Source of the DNA: Hyphomicrobiales bacterium
GTDB taxonomy: Bacteria > Pseudomonadota > Alphaproteobacteria > Rhizobiales > Aestuariivirgaceae
Length of the DNA: 64,000 nucleotides
Assembly (NCBI GenBank): GCA_016185245.1
Contig: JACPNZ010000031.1
Span: 1-64,000 of the forward strand
Direction of reading: 5' to 3'
Shown: positions 1 to 11,421 of the stretch, piece after piece
Numbering within the stretch: the stretch's first letter is position 1
Layout: each line of letters begins with the position of its first letter
The notes under the pieces: model-generated
The model's database searches: none
Told to the model about the DNA's origin: nothing
What the model saw: only the letters and a program-made list of their open reading frames with translations
Translations under genes and position numbers: made by a program

Positions 1-898
1 CATGTGCGTGCTCGTGGCGCTCGGAAAGGTGCACCCACAGACCGATCGCCATCAGCATTGCGGCGGCGATGAGTTGCGGGCTGATCGCCTCGTGCAGGAT
101 GGCGACCGACAGAAGGGCGCCGACAAAGGGTGCCAGCGAAAAATAAGCGCCGGTGCGCGCCGTGCCGAGGTGCCTGAGCCCCAGCATGAACAGCACCAGG
201 CTGACACCGATGCCGAAGAAGCCGACGATCGCCCCGGCAGCCATGAAACCGGCCGACGGCAGGCTTGCGCCAAGGCCGATGGCGAGCCCGCTGTTGACGA
301 GGCCCGCAGCCAGTCCCTTGATGGCGGCGATCTGCATGGGATCGGCGGCCGACAGCTTGCGGGTCAGGTTGTTGTCGATGCCCCAGAACAGGCAGGCTGC
401 GGCAATCAGCAGCCCGCCCCGGTCGAAACGGAGGCCGGAACCGTCCCAGGAGAGGAGCACCGCCCCCGCCACGATGGCCAGGGCACCAACCAGCAGGCGT
501 CGGTCGACGTTTTCGCGGAACACCAACCAGGCGATGCTCATGGTGGCGATCCCCTCCATATTGAGCAGGAGCGAGGCCGAGGATGCGCTGGTACGCGCCA
601 GGCCCAGCATCAGCAGCACCGGCCCGGCGACGCCGCCGAACAGGACGACGGCGACGAGCCACGGCAGATCGGCCCGTCTGAGGCGCGCTTCCGCCGCCGG
701 CAGGGCCAGGACCGCGCGCCAGGCGAGCAGGAGCAGCAGGCCGGTCCCCGCCCCCAAATAGAGCACCCCGGCCAGCAGCCAGGGGTCGACCTCCCCCAGC
801 AGCACTTTCGACAAGGGCGTGGACGCGCCAAACAGCACTGCGGCCCCCAGGGCGAAGGCGATGCCGTTCCATTGGGGTGTGGCCGGTTTACTGGCCAT
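1..898 (-). CDS. EamA-family DMT transporter, 3' end cut by window edge
   Basis: Membrane exporter of the drug/metabolite transporter superfamily; the substrate cannot be read. The frame from the ATG at 898 runs open to the left edge (299 residues visible, C-terminus missing). It shows about ten hydrophobic helices in two EamA repeats, roughly residues 10-150 and 160-290. Recognisable stretches are FGASTPLSK near the start, LARTSASSASLLLNMEG before the middle and HLGTARTGAYFSLAPFVGA in the second repeat, typical of the YdcZ/RhaT-like inner-membrane permeases. It stands alone on the minus strand, separated from rpsU by about 70 bases. Family assignment is firm, function is not. Confidence 0.88.
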   Translation of the reverse strand, partial: MASKPATPQWNGIAFALGAAVLFGASTPLSKVLLGEVDPWLLAGVLYLGAGTGLLLLLAWRAVLALPAAEARLRRADLPWLVAVVLFGGVAGPVLLMLGLARTSASSASLLLNMEGIATMSIAWLVFRENVDRRLLVGALAIVAGAVLLSWDGSGLRFDRGGLLIAAACLFWGIDNNLTRKLSAADPMQIAAIKGLAAGLVNSGLAIGLGASLPSAGFMAAGAIVGFFGIGVSLVLFMLGLRHLGTARTGAYFSLAPFVGALLSVAILHEAISPQLIAAAMLMAIGLWVHLSERHEHAH

Positions 899-970
899 GA
901 AAATCGTCTCGCTGCATGGTCGTATTGTCGGCCGCAACGATCGCCCTGGCAAGCCGCGCCGGCTCGCCGA

Positions 971-1231
971 TTAGAACCTGATGGCGGCCGGGCGGCCCAC
1001 CGGCTTCGGCTTTGGCTTGGGCATCGGCAGCAGGCCTTCGCGTTGCAGCTTCTTGCGCGCCAACTTCTTGGCCCGGCGAATGGCTTCGGCGTGCTCGCGC
1101 ACCCGCCTTTCGGAGGGCTTCTCGTAGGCCGTGTGCATCTTCATTTCGCGGAAGATGCCTTCGCGCTGCATCTTCTTCTTGAGGAAGCGCAGGGCCTGAT
1201 CGATGTTGTTGTCCTTGACGAAGATTCGCAT
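971..1231 (-). CDS. rpsU: 30S ribosomal protein bS21
   Basis: Small-subunit ribosomal protein S21, 86 residues, which sits near the anti-Shine-Dalgarno end of 16S rRNA and aids initiation. The start [20 protein letters not shown] and the basic body with [20 protein letters not shown] are diagnostic. The tail is rich in Lys and Pro ([11 protein letters not shown]), as is usual for alphaproteobacterial S21. The ATG at 1231 is chosen because family members start at exactly this methionine; the frame stays open upstream but without homology. It lies 10 bases downstream of a small unknown gene and close to a cold-shock gene, so the three may be cotranscribed in translation/cold response. Confidence 0.96.
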   Translation of the reverse strand: MRIFVKDNNIDQALRFLKKKMQREGIFREMKMHTAYEKPSERRVREHAEAIRRAKKLARKKLQREGLLPMPKPKPKPVGRPAAIRF

Positions 1232-1241
1232 GTCGGTTCTC

Positions 1242-1499
1242 TCAGGAGCGCGTGTTGCTGGCGACGGGCGAGGATTTGCTCTTGCGGCGCCAGAGCTGGT
1301 AGCCGTTGGCCTTGATGCCATCCTCGATCGCCTGGCGCGGCAGCCCGTGCGGCGGTGCCTGGTCCTCGCGGACCACGCCGAAACCGGTCCAGGGGGCGAA
1401 TTTTGCCGGCAGGCCGGCGCCTTGCGAACTCCGCGAAAAGCCGCGCAGATCTTCCGATTTTGCCGAGCGGAACATGTAGAGATTAGCGGATTCGGCCAT
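1242..1499 (-). CDS. Small conserved hypothetical protein (85 aa)
   Basis: Not assigned a function. The 85-residue product begins [20 protein letters not shown] and carries KLPA-like and PWTGFGVV segments, then a short basic tail (LWRRKSKS). There is no signal peptide or membrane segment. I recall similarly sized proteins with a YLFRS..DL.GF motif in alphaproteobacteria, but that is memory, not a search. It sits between cspA and rpsU, all on the minus strand, with only 10 bases to rpsU, so cotranscription with rpsU is likely. The ATG at 1499 is chosen over longer upstream readings because the motif starts there. Confidence 0.7.
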   Translation of the reverse strand: MAESANLYMFRSAKSEDLRGFSRSSQGAGLPAKFAPWTGFGVVREDQAPPHGLPRQAIEDGIKANGYQLWRRKSKSSPVASNTRS

Positions 1500-1641
1500 G
1501 CGATCACTCCAGTTGAAAATGGGGACAGGCCGCTCGCGCGGTAAAAATTGCGCCGGTGCGAACACCGGCGCTGCATCGCCCCCGTCTCGCCCGCCGCCAG
1601 TACATCCGTGGCCGGCGCGCGGAGGAATGGAGGCTACTCGA

Positions 1642-1854
1642 TTAGTTCGTAACCTGCAGACGGTCAGCCGACGACTTGCCATTGCGGCGGTCGGTGACGA
1701 TCTCGTAGGAGATCTTCTGGCCTTCGTTCAGGCCCGTCATACCGGCGCGTTCGACCGCGCTGATGTGGACGAACACGTCCGGGCCACCCGCCGTCGGCTG
1801 AATGAACCCGAAGCCCTTCTGGGCGTTAAACCACTTTACGATACCTGTCTGCAT
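1642..1854 (-). CDS. Cold-shock domain protein (CspA family)
   Basis: Single cold-shock (OB-fold) domain, 70 residues, an RNA/ssDNA chaperone of the cytoplasm. Both nucleic-acid motifs are present: RNP1 as KGFGFIQP (residues 13-20) and RNP2 as VFVHIS (27-32), after the usual start [15 protein letters not shown]. The ATG at 1854 is preceded on the minus strand by AAAGGAACGACT, a good ribosome-binding site, which decides against a longer reading. It lies about 140 bases before the small gene and rpsU. As in most csp genes the upstream region may act in cold control, but I see no specific thermosensor. Confidence 0.95.
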   Translation of the reverse strand: MQTGIVKWFNAQKGFGFIQPTAGGPDVFVHISAVERAGMTGLNEGQKISYEIVTDRRNGKSSADRLQVTN

Positions 1855-2340
1855 AGTCGTTCCTTTCAAGAAGCAATGTGCACAACCATCAGCGCGCAAG
1901 ATGCACGCGATGGTCAATCGATGTTCAGGGAGTGAGGGATAGGGCTAGTGCACTTGCATTGAAAAGCGCGGAGCCAAGCCAACCGGCCGAAACTCGATCA
2001 CCGCTACATAGGCGCTTGTTCGCCGGAATACAAGTTATTCCTGCACTGGGAAGTCGGATGGTGCCAGCCCAGAATTCCGAATTCCGTCACCGCCGCCGCA
2101 GTATTTCTCGCAAATGCTGGTCCCGCCGCCCCGCGAGGGCCTTGAATTGGCAGCTCAATTGATGAATTCCTCGGATGGAGCCGGCCCGGGGCAAACGCAA
2201 GGCTTTGGCGCACGGCCGCTCAATACTTGTGACAATCTGCCAGACGGCAAACAAACCATCGCGGAGAACCGACCGATCCTGGCAGGCAGGGACATGGATA
2301 GATTGGCGGCGCACAAATCCATCGCAAGACAGGGCCTGCG
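1855..2340. other. Intergenic stretch without a recognisable gene
   Basis: About 490 bases between the cold-shock gene and the decayed patatin gene. The first 100 bases must hold the cspA promoter and leader (minus strand). The rest has short open frames on both strands, none with recognisable protein similarity or a ribosome-binding site. I see no tRNA, riboswitch or insertion-sequence end in it. It is somewhat less GC-rich than its neighbours, which fits decaying DNA linked to the pseudogene to its right. Confidence 0.5.
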
Positions 2341-3235
2341 GTGGCTCGCCGCGCACTTGCCCTCTCTCAACTCGCAGCCTGCGACTCGCAGGACTTGTTG
2401 CGCGATCTCCCTCCCGATCGGCATACAAATCAAACGACCATCGGGGACTATCGCAACATTCGCTCATACTCCGACGACGTGGCTGGACTTCATACGATGA
2501 CCGAATTGCGTATCAAGGCTCTCACCGCGCTCGACGGTGGGAAGTCCCACTACGGGCAGAAGGTCAATATCGTCCACTGGTCGATTTCGAGCGGCGGCGA
2601 CGGGCCTTTGGCGCCGGCCTGCTCAACGGCTGGACCGCCAGCGAACCCGGCCGCAGTTCAATGTCGTCACCGTCATCTGCAGCGGTGCGACAATTGCGCC
2701 GCTGGCCTTCCTGGGCGCCGCCATGATGCTGGCCTGAAGGAGGCCCATACCACCATCTCGACCGAAGACGCCGCCAAGAAACAGGTGCTTGCCGCCGTGC
2801 TCGGCCAGACCGATGCACTGAGCGCCACCGGCCCGCTGCCGAAAATGATCGCCAAGGACGTGACCGCTTCGATGCTGGCCGAGATTGCCAACGAATACCA
2901 CAAGGGCAGGACGCTGGTCATCGATACGACAAATCTCGACGCCCGGCGGCCGGTTATCGGGGATATCGGCGCTATTGCCGGCAGCAGCCGGCCGGATGCG
3001 ATCGATCTGATGCGCCAGCTCATTCCGGAGTCGGCCCGGCAATTGGCTGGAGGGCAACCCCCAGGCTATCATCGTCAGCAACAGCAATATCGTTCCGGAA
3101 TTCCGGACGACGCAGGGCAAGTTGTCAGCGATCACCGCCCATTCCATCAGCATACTGATCAAGACTCCGGGAATTGGTGACCCTTACCGCATTGACGCCA
3201 TCGCCAGGCGCGATCATGGTTGCTTGAAGCGACAC
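2341..3235 (+). pseudogene. Decayed patatin-like phospholipase lipoprotein
   Basis: Remnant of a patatin-family lipid acyl hydrolase. Pieces appear in order but in different frames. First comes a lipoprotein-like start (SQLAACDS, lipobox L-A-A-C) followed by YRNIRSYSDD and KVNIV. Then AFGAGLLNGWTAS in another frame, then RPQFNVVTVICSGATIAPLAF in a third. Next is a long block LKEAHTTIS...ARRPVIGDIGAIA back in the first frame. Last is SNIVPEFRTTQGKLSAITAHS with KTPGIGDPYRIDAIARRD in the second frame. In intact relatives these form one reading frame with a G-x-S-x-G nucleophile; here that site reads VICSGA, so the first Gly is lost. At least three frameshifts make it non-functional. Outer limits are approximate. 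Confidence 0.8.
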
Positions 3236-3400
3236 CAACGTCCCTCCCACAAGGGGAAGGAAATACAATTCAGCGCGTTCTCGTAAGTTGATCTCGCTTC
3301 AGCCGGCTCTACTTAGCGGTTCGACATTCCGCCACACTGCGATTTGTCAGGCGCAGCGCCCTCTGCAATGTTGCACTGTGGCTTTTGCCGGGAGGAATCA

Positions 3401-4627
3401 ATGGCTGGACCGCTCAACGGGGTAATCGTGGTCGACCTGTCGCGGGTGCTAGCCGGCCCCTGGTGCACCCAGATGCTGGCCGATCTCGGCGCTACCGTGA
3501 TCAAGATCGAACGGCCCGGAATCGGCGACGACACCCGAAGCTGGGGACCGCCCTTCCTCGCGGATGCGTCGGGAAAGCCGGGTGATGCCGCCTATTACCT
3601 TGCCTGCAATCGCAACAAACACTCGGTCACCGCCGATATCAGCCGGGCGGCCGGCCAGCGGGCAGTGAGGGAGCTCGCCGCCAGGGCCGACGTCTTCATC
3701 GAAAACTACAAGGTGGGAGGACTTGCCCGCTACGGCCTCGATGCGGCAAGCCTCAGGGCGGTCAACCCGCGGCTGGTCCATTGTTCGGTCACCGGCTTCG
3801 GCCAGACCGGGCCCTATCGCGAGCTCCCCGGTTACGATTTCATGATCCAGGGATTGGGCGGGCTCATGTCGGTCACCGGCGAGCGTGACGACCGGCCCGG
3901 CGGCGGGCCCCAGAAGGTCGGCATCGCCGTCGCCGACCTGATGACCGGCATGAATGCCGGGATCGCCATTCTCGCGGCCCTCCTGCACCAGCGGGCTACC
4001 GGCGAGGGTCAGGCTATCGATGTCGCCCTGCTCGACAGCCAGGTGGCGATGATGGCGGTGCTCAACATGAACTATTTCGTTTCCGGCAAAGCGCCCCGGC
4101 GGGTAGGCAATGCCCATCAGAACATCGTGCCCTACGATGTCTTCGCCACCGCCGATGGCCACCTCATCGTCACTGCCGGCAATGACAGCCAGTTTACCGC
4201 CCTGTGTCAGGCGATGGGACGCGCTGACCTTTCCACCGACGCGCGATTCAGGGACAACCGCGGCCGGGTAACCCATCGCGACATCCTGGTACCGATCCTG
4301 GCCAAAGAGTTTCTGAGCCATCCCAGCTCCTGGTGGCTCGCGACCCTCAAGGCGGCGGGCGTGCCCTGCGGCTCGATCAACGACATCGAACAGGTCTGGC
4401 AGGACCCGCAGGTCATCGATCGCGGCATGAAGATCGAGCTGCCGCATCCGCACGCCGGGTCCCTGCCCCTGGTCGCCAGCCCCTTGCGCCTGTCGCGCAC
4501 GCCGGTCGAATACCGCCGCGCCCCGCCGCTTCTTGGCGCAGATACCGAGAGCGTCCTCTCGGAGCTTCTCGGTTGGACCGACGGCGAAATCGCCGCCCTC
4601 ATGGCGGAAGCCGGCGCGCCCAGTTGA
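3401..4627 (+). CDS. CaiB/BaiF family CoA-transferase
   Basis: Class III CoA-transferase, about 408 residues, which moves CoA between carboxylic acids in the cytoplasm; the acid is unknown. The start MAGPLNGVIVVDLSRVLAGP with WCTQMLADLGATVIKIERP is the family signature. The Asp in PGYDFMIQGLGG (about residue 147) corresponds to the aspartate that forms the acyl-anhydride intermediate in formyl-CoA transferase. VPCGSINDIEQVWQDPQV is the usual C-terminal motif. The ATG at 3401 follows GGGAGGAATCA, a strong ribosome-binding site; the frame runs on upstream to 3344 but without homology. It is monocistronic and converges with DUF1993. Confidence 0.93.
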   Translation: MAGPLNGVIVVDLSRVLAGPWCTQMLADLGATVIKIERPGIGDDTRSWGPPFLADASGKPGDAAYYLACNRNKHSVTADISRAAGQRAVRELAARADVFIENYKVGGLARYGLDAASLRAVNPRLVHCSVTGFGQTGPYRELPGYDFMIQGLGGLMSVTGERDDRPGGGPQKVGIAVADLMTGMNAGIAILAALLHQRATGEGQAIDVALLDSQVAMMAVLNMNYFVSGKAPRRVGNAHQNIVPYDVFATADGHLIVTAGNDSQFTALCQAMGRADLSTDARFRDNRGRVTHRDILVPILAKEFLSHPSSWWLATLKAAGVPCGSINDIEQVWQDPQVIDRGMKIELPHPHAGSLPLVASPLRLSRTPVEYRRAPPLLGADTESVLSELLGWTDGEIAALMAEAGAPS

Positions 4628-4629
4628 CC

Positions 4630-5130
4630 TCAGCCCTTGAGGAAGTCACCCTTGCTGAGCGGCACGCCGTTGTGACGAAGAATGCAGTAGGCGGCGGTCA
4701 TGTGGAAGAAGAAGTCGGGCACCAGGATGCGGGCCGCATAGTCGATGACGTTCATCGTCCTGCTGCCGTCGAAGAACAGCGGCACGACCTTACCCGACCG
4801 TTCGGCGACGCGGGCTGGAGTGACGGTTTCGAGATAGGCAACTGCCGTGTCGAGGCCCTTGCGGCATTGTTCCCAGGTGGTTTCGTCGTAGCCCACACGG
4901 GGCGGGGCGGCATCGGCGAAATGCTTGGCGTAGTCACAGGGAAGGTAGCAGGAATACTGGAGCTGCTGCAGCAGGCTGTACATGTTGGGATAGAGCCGGG
5001 CCTGCAGCAGCACGTCGAGTTCGATGCCGTGGGCCTTAGCGTGGACCTCGGATTTGTCGAGCACGCCCGCCAGGCTACGCAATCCGCGGGCCATGGTGCC
5101 GATCGAAAGTGCATGCACTGCATCCGGCAT
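4630..5130 (-). CDS. DUF1993 family protein
   Basis: Cytoplasmic protein of 166 residues belonging to the DUF1993 family, a DinB-like four-helix fold without an established role. Visible family marks are HALSIGTMARGLRSLAGVLDK near the start, YPNMYSLLQQLQYSC around 47-61 and the C-terminal FFFHMTAAYCILRHNGV, which supplies the conserved aromatic/His patch. The ATG at 5130 has GGAGGATAAT directly upstream, a clear ribosome-binding site. It lies 16 bases downstream of the DUF2339 gene on the same strand, so the two probably share a transcript. Function is not inferred. Confidence 0.88.
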   Translation of the reverse strand: MPDAVHALSIGTMARGLRSLAGVLDKSEVHAKAHGIELDVLLQARLYPNMYSLLQQLQYSCYLPCDYAKHFADAAPPRVGYDETTWEQCRKGLDTAVAYLETVTPARVAERSGKVVPLFFDGSRTMNVIDYAARILVPDFFFHMTAAYCILRHNGVPLSKGDFLKG

Positions 5131-5146
5131 ATTATCCTCCCTCAGG

Positions 5147-7870
5147 TCATTTGAGCGCCGCAGCCGTGCCGGGTTTTTGCACGAAATGCTGGTAAAGCCA
5201 GCCGATGCCGACCAGACACAGTCCGAGACCCACGAAACTGGCGATACGATAGAGGCCCTCGAGGCTCGCCATGTCCCACAAGAACACCTTGAGGACGACC
5301 AGCACCATGACGCCCAAGCCGGCATAGCGCAAGGGCTGGCGCGCCAGCTTGAGGCCGGCGACGAACAATCCCAGGGCGAACAGCAGCCACACGGCGGAAT
5401 AGGCGTAGGATTCGCCGCTGCTAAGGGAGCCCGGCTCGATGATGGCGCCCTGGAAGACGCGCTTGGTTTCCATGGTGAGGTAGACAAAGGCAAGAAGCAG
5501 GGAGAGCCCGCCGGCGGCCCCACGCAGCCGCTCCCAGCCCAGCACGTCGAGACGCCGCGCGATCAATCCGATCAGCACCACCGGCGCGAGATAGGCAAGA
5601 AGCAGCGCGTTGAGGGCGACGCCACCCGGCACCGGCGCTCCGGTTGCGACCGGATTGAGGACGAGGACACTTAGCAGCACGGAGGCCGTCGAGGCCACGC
5701 CGATCAGCAGGCGAGCGCCCCATCTGGCGATCACCGCCGAATAGAGCCGCTGCCGGTACATGAGACCGTAGGCGGCGGCGTACCAGGTGAGGATATGGGC
5801 CGCCATCTCGGTGAATTGCGGCTGGTCATAGGTGTAGCCGCCGGTAATCAGCACACGGAGTTCAAGGGCGACGAGCGACATGACAAGGCCGAGGCTGAGG
5901 CCCTCCAGTGTCACGGCCGAGCGGACCTGCCCGGCCCGGTGCAGCAGCCTGGCGCCGAGGATGAACAGCACCGCCGGCACGCCATAGCCGTAGACCGGCC
6001 AGTGCTCGCCCCAGGGCAGATCGCGTTTTTCCAGCCACGGCAGGCGCGACAGGAACAGGCGCAGCGTCACCAGCGAGCCGAGGGCTGCCGAGATGGATCC
6101 GTGCAGCGTCACCCGCCAGGCCACGGCAAGTCCGGCGAAGACCGATGCCAAGACAGCGATGGCGAGCGACAGCCACACATCCTCGGTCAGGCGGAACAGG
6201 GCGAAGAGCAGCAGCAGGGCCGCCCCTGCCGACAGGAACCCCGAGGCCAGATTGGGCTCGGCCTCGTCATGGCGGCGTCTTCCGGCAGCGGTGGCCGTGA
6301 GCAGCACGGCGGCGAAAATTGCCGCGATCAGCGCCCATATATAGGGAGACAGCAGGCCGTCGACCCGGCTCCACGCGCTGGCCACAAAGAGAATATCTCC
6401 TACCCCGCCGGCAAGGCCCCAGATCAAAGGCACGCGATTGCTCCGGGCGCCAAGCGAACCGACCAATGTAAAGGCAGCGCCGACGGCCAGCATATCGCGC
6501 AGAAAGCGCGAGGCCTCGGGGCCAAGGAGCGACGTCCACAGGCCCCGCTCGTCCATCGCCCATTGATGCAGCGCCACGTCGCTCCACAGCATCAGTGCGG
6601 CAAAGCTCGCAACAAGGCTCACCAGTGCAACGGGTGCAATTCCCGGTTTCAGCCAGGCCAGGGCAACCGCCAGAGCGGCGAGTCCAAAAAAGAAGACGAG
6701 AGCCAAGCTGCCGTGATTGCTGACTGCCACCATGTCGAGGAGAATCGCACCGCCCGCCGCCAGTCCCGCCAGGCCGATGGCCAGTTGCGGCGTTGGATTG
6801 ATGAGCGATCCGGACTCCGGGTCGAGGATGCGACGTCCCATCAGGCCGAAAAGGGCGGCAAGTGTCAGGGCGATGGTGAACAGGCCGACGATCATCACAT
6901 CGGCCGGCGTGAAGCGGCCATTGATCCACAGGAGCGCCCAGCCCGTGCCGCCGGCCACTGCGGCGAAGCCCAGCCACCACCAGTTGCGCCGGCGCAGCGT
7001 GGCAAAACAAGCGAACATGATGACGAGGAGATAGCCAAAGAGTGTCAGCGCCTGCGGATGGTTGGTCTGCACCATGGCCGGCGTGCCGTAGGAGCCGATG
7101 AGGCCTAAGGCGGCGATCAGCGGACCTTCGACCCGCGACAGCGCCAGGGCGCCGAGCGCCACCAGCGCTAAGCCGGTGAAGGCGACCGTTGGGCCGATAA
7201 GATCGTAGAGAGCGTAAGCGGCATAGATGCTGCCGAATGCGGTGACGAGTCCGGCGGCGGAAAGCGCAGCCGGAACATAGTCGGCGGGGCCGGCACGATC
7301 GAGGCCGCGGCGGCGCAGGAATTCACCCCCGGCCACCAATGCGCCCCCGGCAAGGAGACCGAGGATGATCTGCAGGGTGGGCGAGATCAGATGATTGTCA
7401 TAGGCATATTTGACGAACAGCAGCCCGCCGATGGCGATGGCAGCACCACCGATCCAGACAAACCAGCGCGAGGCGATGGCCTGTTCCATGTCGCGGGTGG
7501 GAGCCGCTACCCGAAGTTCGGCCACAACTGGCTCCGCTTCGGGTTCCGGCAGGCTGATCGAGGGAACAGCCTGCTCCACCGGAACAGGTTCCTCTTCGGC
7601 CTCGCGTGGCATGATGATTTCTGGTTCCGGCAGTGGGGTTTCGACCCCGAAAAATGGTGCGGCGGCGGCGGCTTCGATCGGCCGGCCGGCCAGGCGTGCT
7701 TCGCGACTCGCTCGGGCCTGGTTGGCGGACAGGCTGTCCACCTCCATCCGTAGCCCGTTGACCTGGTTGCGCAGGGTATTCGCACGGCTTAAGGCCACAA
7801 AGGCGGCAATTGGCGTTGCCACCATGAGGAGGCCGATTACCAGCAGAAGCAGTATCCAAATTCCGTCCAC
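5147..7870 (-). CDS. DUF2339 polytopic membrane protein
   Basis: Very hydrophobic 907-residue inner-membrane protein of the DUF2339 family, whose function is unknown. A first helix (residues 4-26) is followed by a coiled-coil-like stretch LRNQVNGLRMEVDSLSANQ, then an acidic, Pro/Glu-rich linker (about 60-130). From the segment RWFVWIGGAAIAIGGLLFVKYAYDN on there are more than twenty closely packed helices. The motif GSYGTPAMVQTNHPQ in a loop is typical of the family. The length matches other members. It heads a likely two-gene unit with DUF1993 and is divergent from lipB, whose start lies about 80 bases away. Confidence 0.9.
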   Translation of the reverse strand: MDGIWILLLLVIGLLMVATPIAAFVALSRANTLRNQVNGLRMEVDSLSANQARASREARLAGRPIEAAAAAPFFGVETPLPEPEIIMPREAEEEPVPVEQAVPSISLPEPEAEPVVAELRVAAPTRDMEQAIASRWFVWIGGAAIAIGGLLFVKYAYDNHLISPTLQIILGLLAGGALVAGGEFLRRRGLDRAGPADYVPAALSAAGLVTAFGSIYAAYALYDLIGPTVAFTGLALVALGALALSRVEGPLIAALGLIGSYGTPAMVQTNHPQALTLFGYLLVIMFACFATLRRRNWWWLGFAAVAGGTGWALLWINGRFTPADVMIVGLFTIALTLAALFGLMGRRILDPESGSLINPTPQLAIGLAGLAAGGAILLDMVAVSNHGSLALVFFFGLAALAVALAWLKPGIAPVALVSLVASFAALMLWSDVALHQWAMDERGLWTSLLGPEASRFLRDMLAVGAAFTLVGSLGARSNRVPLIWGLAGGVGDILFVASAWSRVDGLLSPYIWALIAAIFAAVLLTATAAGRRRHDEAEPNLASGFLSAGAALLLLFALFRLTEDVWLSLAIAVLASVFAGLAVAWRVTLHGSISAALGSLVTLRLFLSRLPWLEKRDLPWGEHWPVYGYGVPAVLFILGARLLHRAGQVRSAVTLEGLSLGLVMSLVALELRVLITGGYTYDQPQFTEMAAHILTWYAAAYGLMYRQRLYSAVIARWGARLLIGVASTASVLLSVLVLNPVATGAPVPGGVALNALLLAYLAPVVLIGLIARRLDVLGWERLRGAAGGLSLLLAFVYLTMETKRVFQGAIIEPGSLSSGESYAYSAVWLLFALGLFVAGLKLARQPLRYAGLGVMVLVVLKVFLWDMASLEGLYRIASFVGLGLCLVGIGWLYQHFVQKPGTAAALK

Positions 7871-7952
7871 CGGCCGCTCCCGGACAATTAATTAAACAGT
7901 GTTCTATTACACTTTACTTGCCGGCGCAAGCCGGAACTGGGAAAAGCCGGTC

Positions 7953-8627
7953 ATGACGGTCCGCGACGCCATTCGCCCGCAGCTCTACTCCCACCTGCCA
8001 GTGGCTTGGGAGATCGCCGCCCAACCGGTTGCTTATCCGGACGCTGTTGCCCGCATGGAACGTGAAGCCGAGACAATCGCCCGTGGCGAAGCACCCGAGC
8101 GGGTGTGGCTGGTCGAGCATCCGCCACTCTATACCGCCGGCACCAGTGCGAGGGATAAGGACCTCATCGCCCCGGATCGTTTCCCTGTTTACCGCTCGGG
8201 CCGTGGCGGGCAATTCACCTATCACGGGCCGGGACAGCGCGTGGCCTATGTAATGCTTGATCTCAACCACCGCGGCCGGGATGTGCGCGCCTATGTGACC
8301 GGCCTCGAGCAATGGCTGATCGACACGCTGGCATCCTTCAATGTGATGGCTGAGCGGCGCGAGGATCGGGTCGGGGTCTGGGTAAGGCGCGGTGAGCGCG
8401 AGGACAAGATCGCCGCTATCGGCATCAGGGTTCGCCGCTGGGTGAGTTTCCATGGCGTGAGCCTCAACGTCGATCCGGATCTCTCGCATTTCTCCGGCAT
8501 CGTGCCCTGCGGCATCAGCGAGCATGGCGTCACCAGCCTGGTCGACCTCGGCCTGCCGGTTACCATGGCTGATGCCGATGTCGCACTGAAGGTGTCGTTC
8601 GGCAAGATTTTCGGGCCGGTGCAATGA
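7953..8627 (+). CDS. lipB: Octanoyltransferase LipB
   Basis: Transfers the octanoyl group from acyl carrier protein to lipoyl domains, the first step of lipoate synthesis. The 224-residue product has the family signature [16 protein letters not shown] (84-99, with His91), the lysine loop [18 protein letters not shown] (Lys152) and the catalytic cysteine in GIVPCGIS (Cys186), so the Cys/Lys dyad is intact. The ATG at 7953 is preferred over an in-frame ATG at 7899 because the upstream residues lack homology; the ribosome-binding site is weak. It overlaps the next gene by four bases (ATGA), so translation is probably coupled. Confidence 0.95.
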   Translation: MTVRDAIRPQLYSHLPVAWEIAAQPVAYPDAVARMEREAETIARGEAPERVWLVEHPPLYTAGTSARDKDLIAPDRFPVYRSGRGGQFTYHGPGQRVAYVMLDLNHRGRDVRAYVTGLEQWLIDTLASFNVMAERREDRVGVWVRRGEREDKIAAIGIRVRRWVSFHGVSLNVDPDLSHFSGIVPCGISEHGVTSLVDLGLPVTMADADVALKVSFGKIFGPVQ

Positions 8628-9061
8628 CCGGGATTCTGGCGCAGATCAATGTCGGGCGGCTTCGCTACGACTTGGACGATCCGCGTCTTGCCGGTTTCAT
8701 CGGCAATCTCGATCGCATCAACGCTCTCGCCGAGGCTTCCGAAGGTTTTCTTTGGCGGCTCAAGGACTCCTCCGGCAATGCCACCGCGATCCGCGCCTAT
8801 GACGACCCGCGAATCGCCGTCAACATGTCGGCATGGGCATCGCTCGAGGCGCTCCAGCGTTTCGCCTATCGCAGCGAACATTTGAATTTCTTTCGCCGCC
8901 GTAGTGAGTGGTTCGAGGCCTTCGCGGCGCCATTCCTTGCCCTGTGGTGGATCGAGGCGGGCCGCTGGCCGAGCGCCGCCGAAGGCCGGGCGCGGCTCGA
9001 ACATCTCGCCACCCATGGCCCAACGCCGCATGCCTTCACCTTTAGGGACCGTTTTACCTGA
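8624..9061 (+). CDS. DUF3291 domain protein
   Basis: A 145-residue soluble protein of the DUF3291 family (ferredoxin-like fold, related to antibiotic-biosynthesis monooxygenases); no reaction is established. Family features are the start [29 protein letters not shown], then [13 protein letters not shown] and the aromatic segment [19 protein letters not shown], and [12 protein letters not shown]. It starts in the ATGA overlap with the lipB stop, implying a two-gene unit, although no functional link to lipoate is known to me. Its last 8 bases overlap the end of the convergent acylphosphatase gene. Confidence 0.88.
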   Translation: MTGILAQINVGRLRYDLDDPRLAGFIGNLDRINALAEASEGFLWRLKDSSGNATAIRAYDDPRIAVNMSAWASLEALQRFAYRSEHLNFFRRRSEWFEAFAAPFLALWWIEAGRWPSAAEGRARLEHLATHGPTPHAFTFRDRFT

Positions 9062-9316
9062 CCGCGAAGTCGCGCCAGCCCTCCTCGCTCGCGGGAAAGC
9101 GCAAAACCTTGGTGACCGCCGCCAACCGCGGGCCCCGGCCACAGGCCGTGACCATGGCCTCGACGGCGACCGCTTCGCCCGCGAACACCGCCTCGACGGC
9201 ACCGCTGTCGAGATTGCGCACGTAGCCCTTGAGCCCCTGCGCCTCGGCCTCGCGCTCGACCCAGGCGCGGAAGCCCACGCCCTGTACCCTGCCCTCGATC
9301 ACCAGGCGGACGGCGC

Positions 9317-9320
<4 letters not shown>
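9054..9320 (-). CDS. acyP: Acylphosphatase
   Basis: Small (88-residue) acylphosphatase that hydrolyses carboxyl-phosphate bonds in the cytoplasm. The catalytic pair is present: Arg18 in GRVQGVGFRAW and Asn36 in GYVRNLDSG, both family signature motifs. A GTG start at 9320 is chosen because it overlaps the pccA stop as GTGA and gives the normal family length; the frame continues upstream inside pccA without homology. Coupling to pccA suggests it is simply cotranscribed; a role in propionyl-CoA carboxylation is not known. Confidence 0.92.
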
Positions 9321-11290
<1,970 letters not shown>

Positions 11291-11421
11291 CGAATGCCCC
11301 GGGACCCTAACGCCTTCCGGCTTCTAGCCCGCGAAACCAAACGGAGCAACCGAACCGGAAACAAAGCCAGTCCTGCGGATTTTTCCCGACAGCCGCAACG
11401 GCATCGGCTAGAACCCCGCCC

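Noticed and set aside
2-1315. A 437-codon plus-strand open frame covering the EamA transporter and rpsU
   Set aside because: Low-complexity, Gln/Gly/Arg-rich translation without motifs; the minus strand carries a clear transporter and ribosomal protein.
5795-7108. A long plus-strand frame opposite the DUF2339 gene
   Set aside because: Antisense to a highly hydrophobic gene; the translation is a charged, motif-free mirror.
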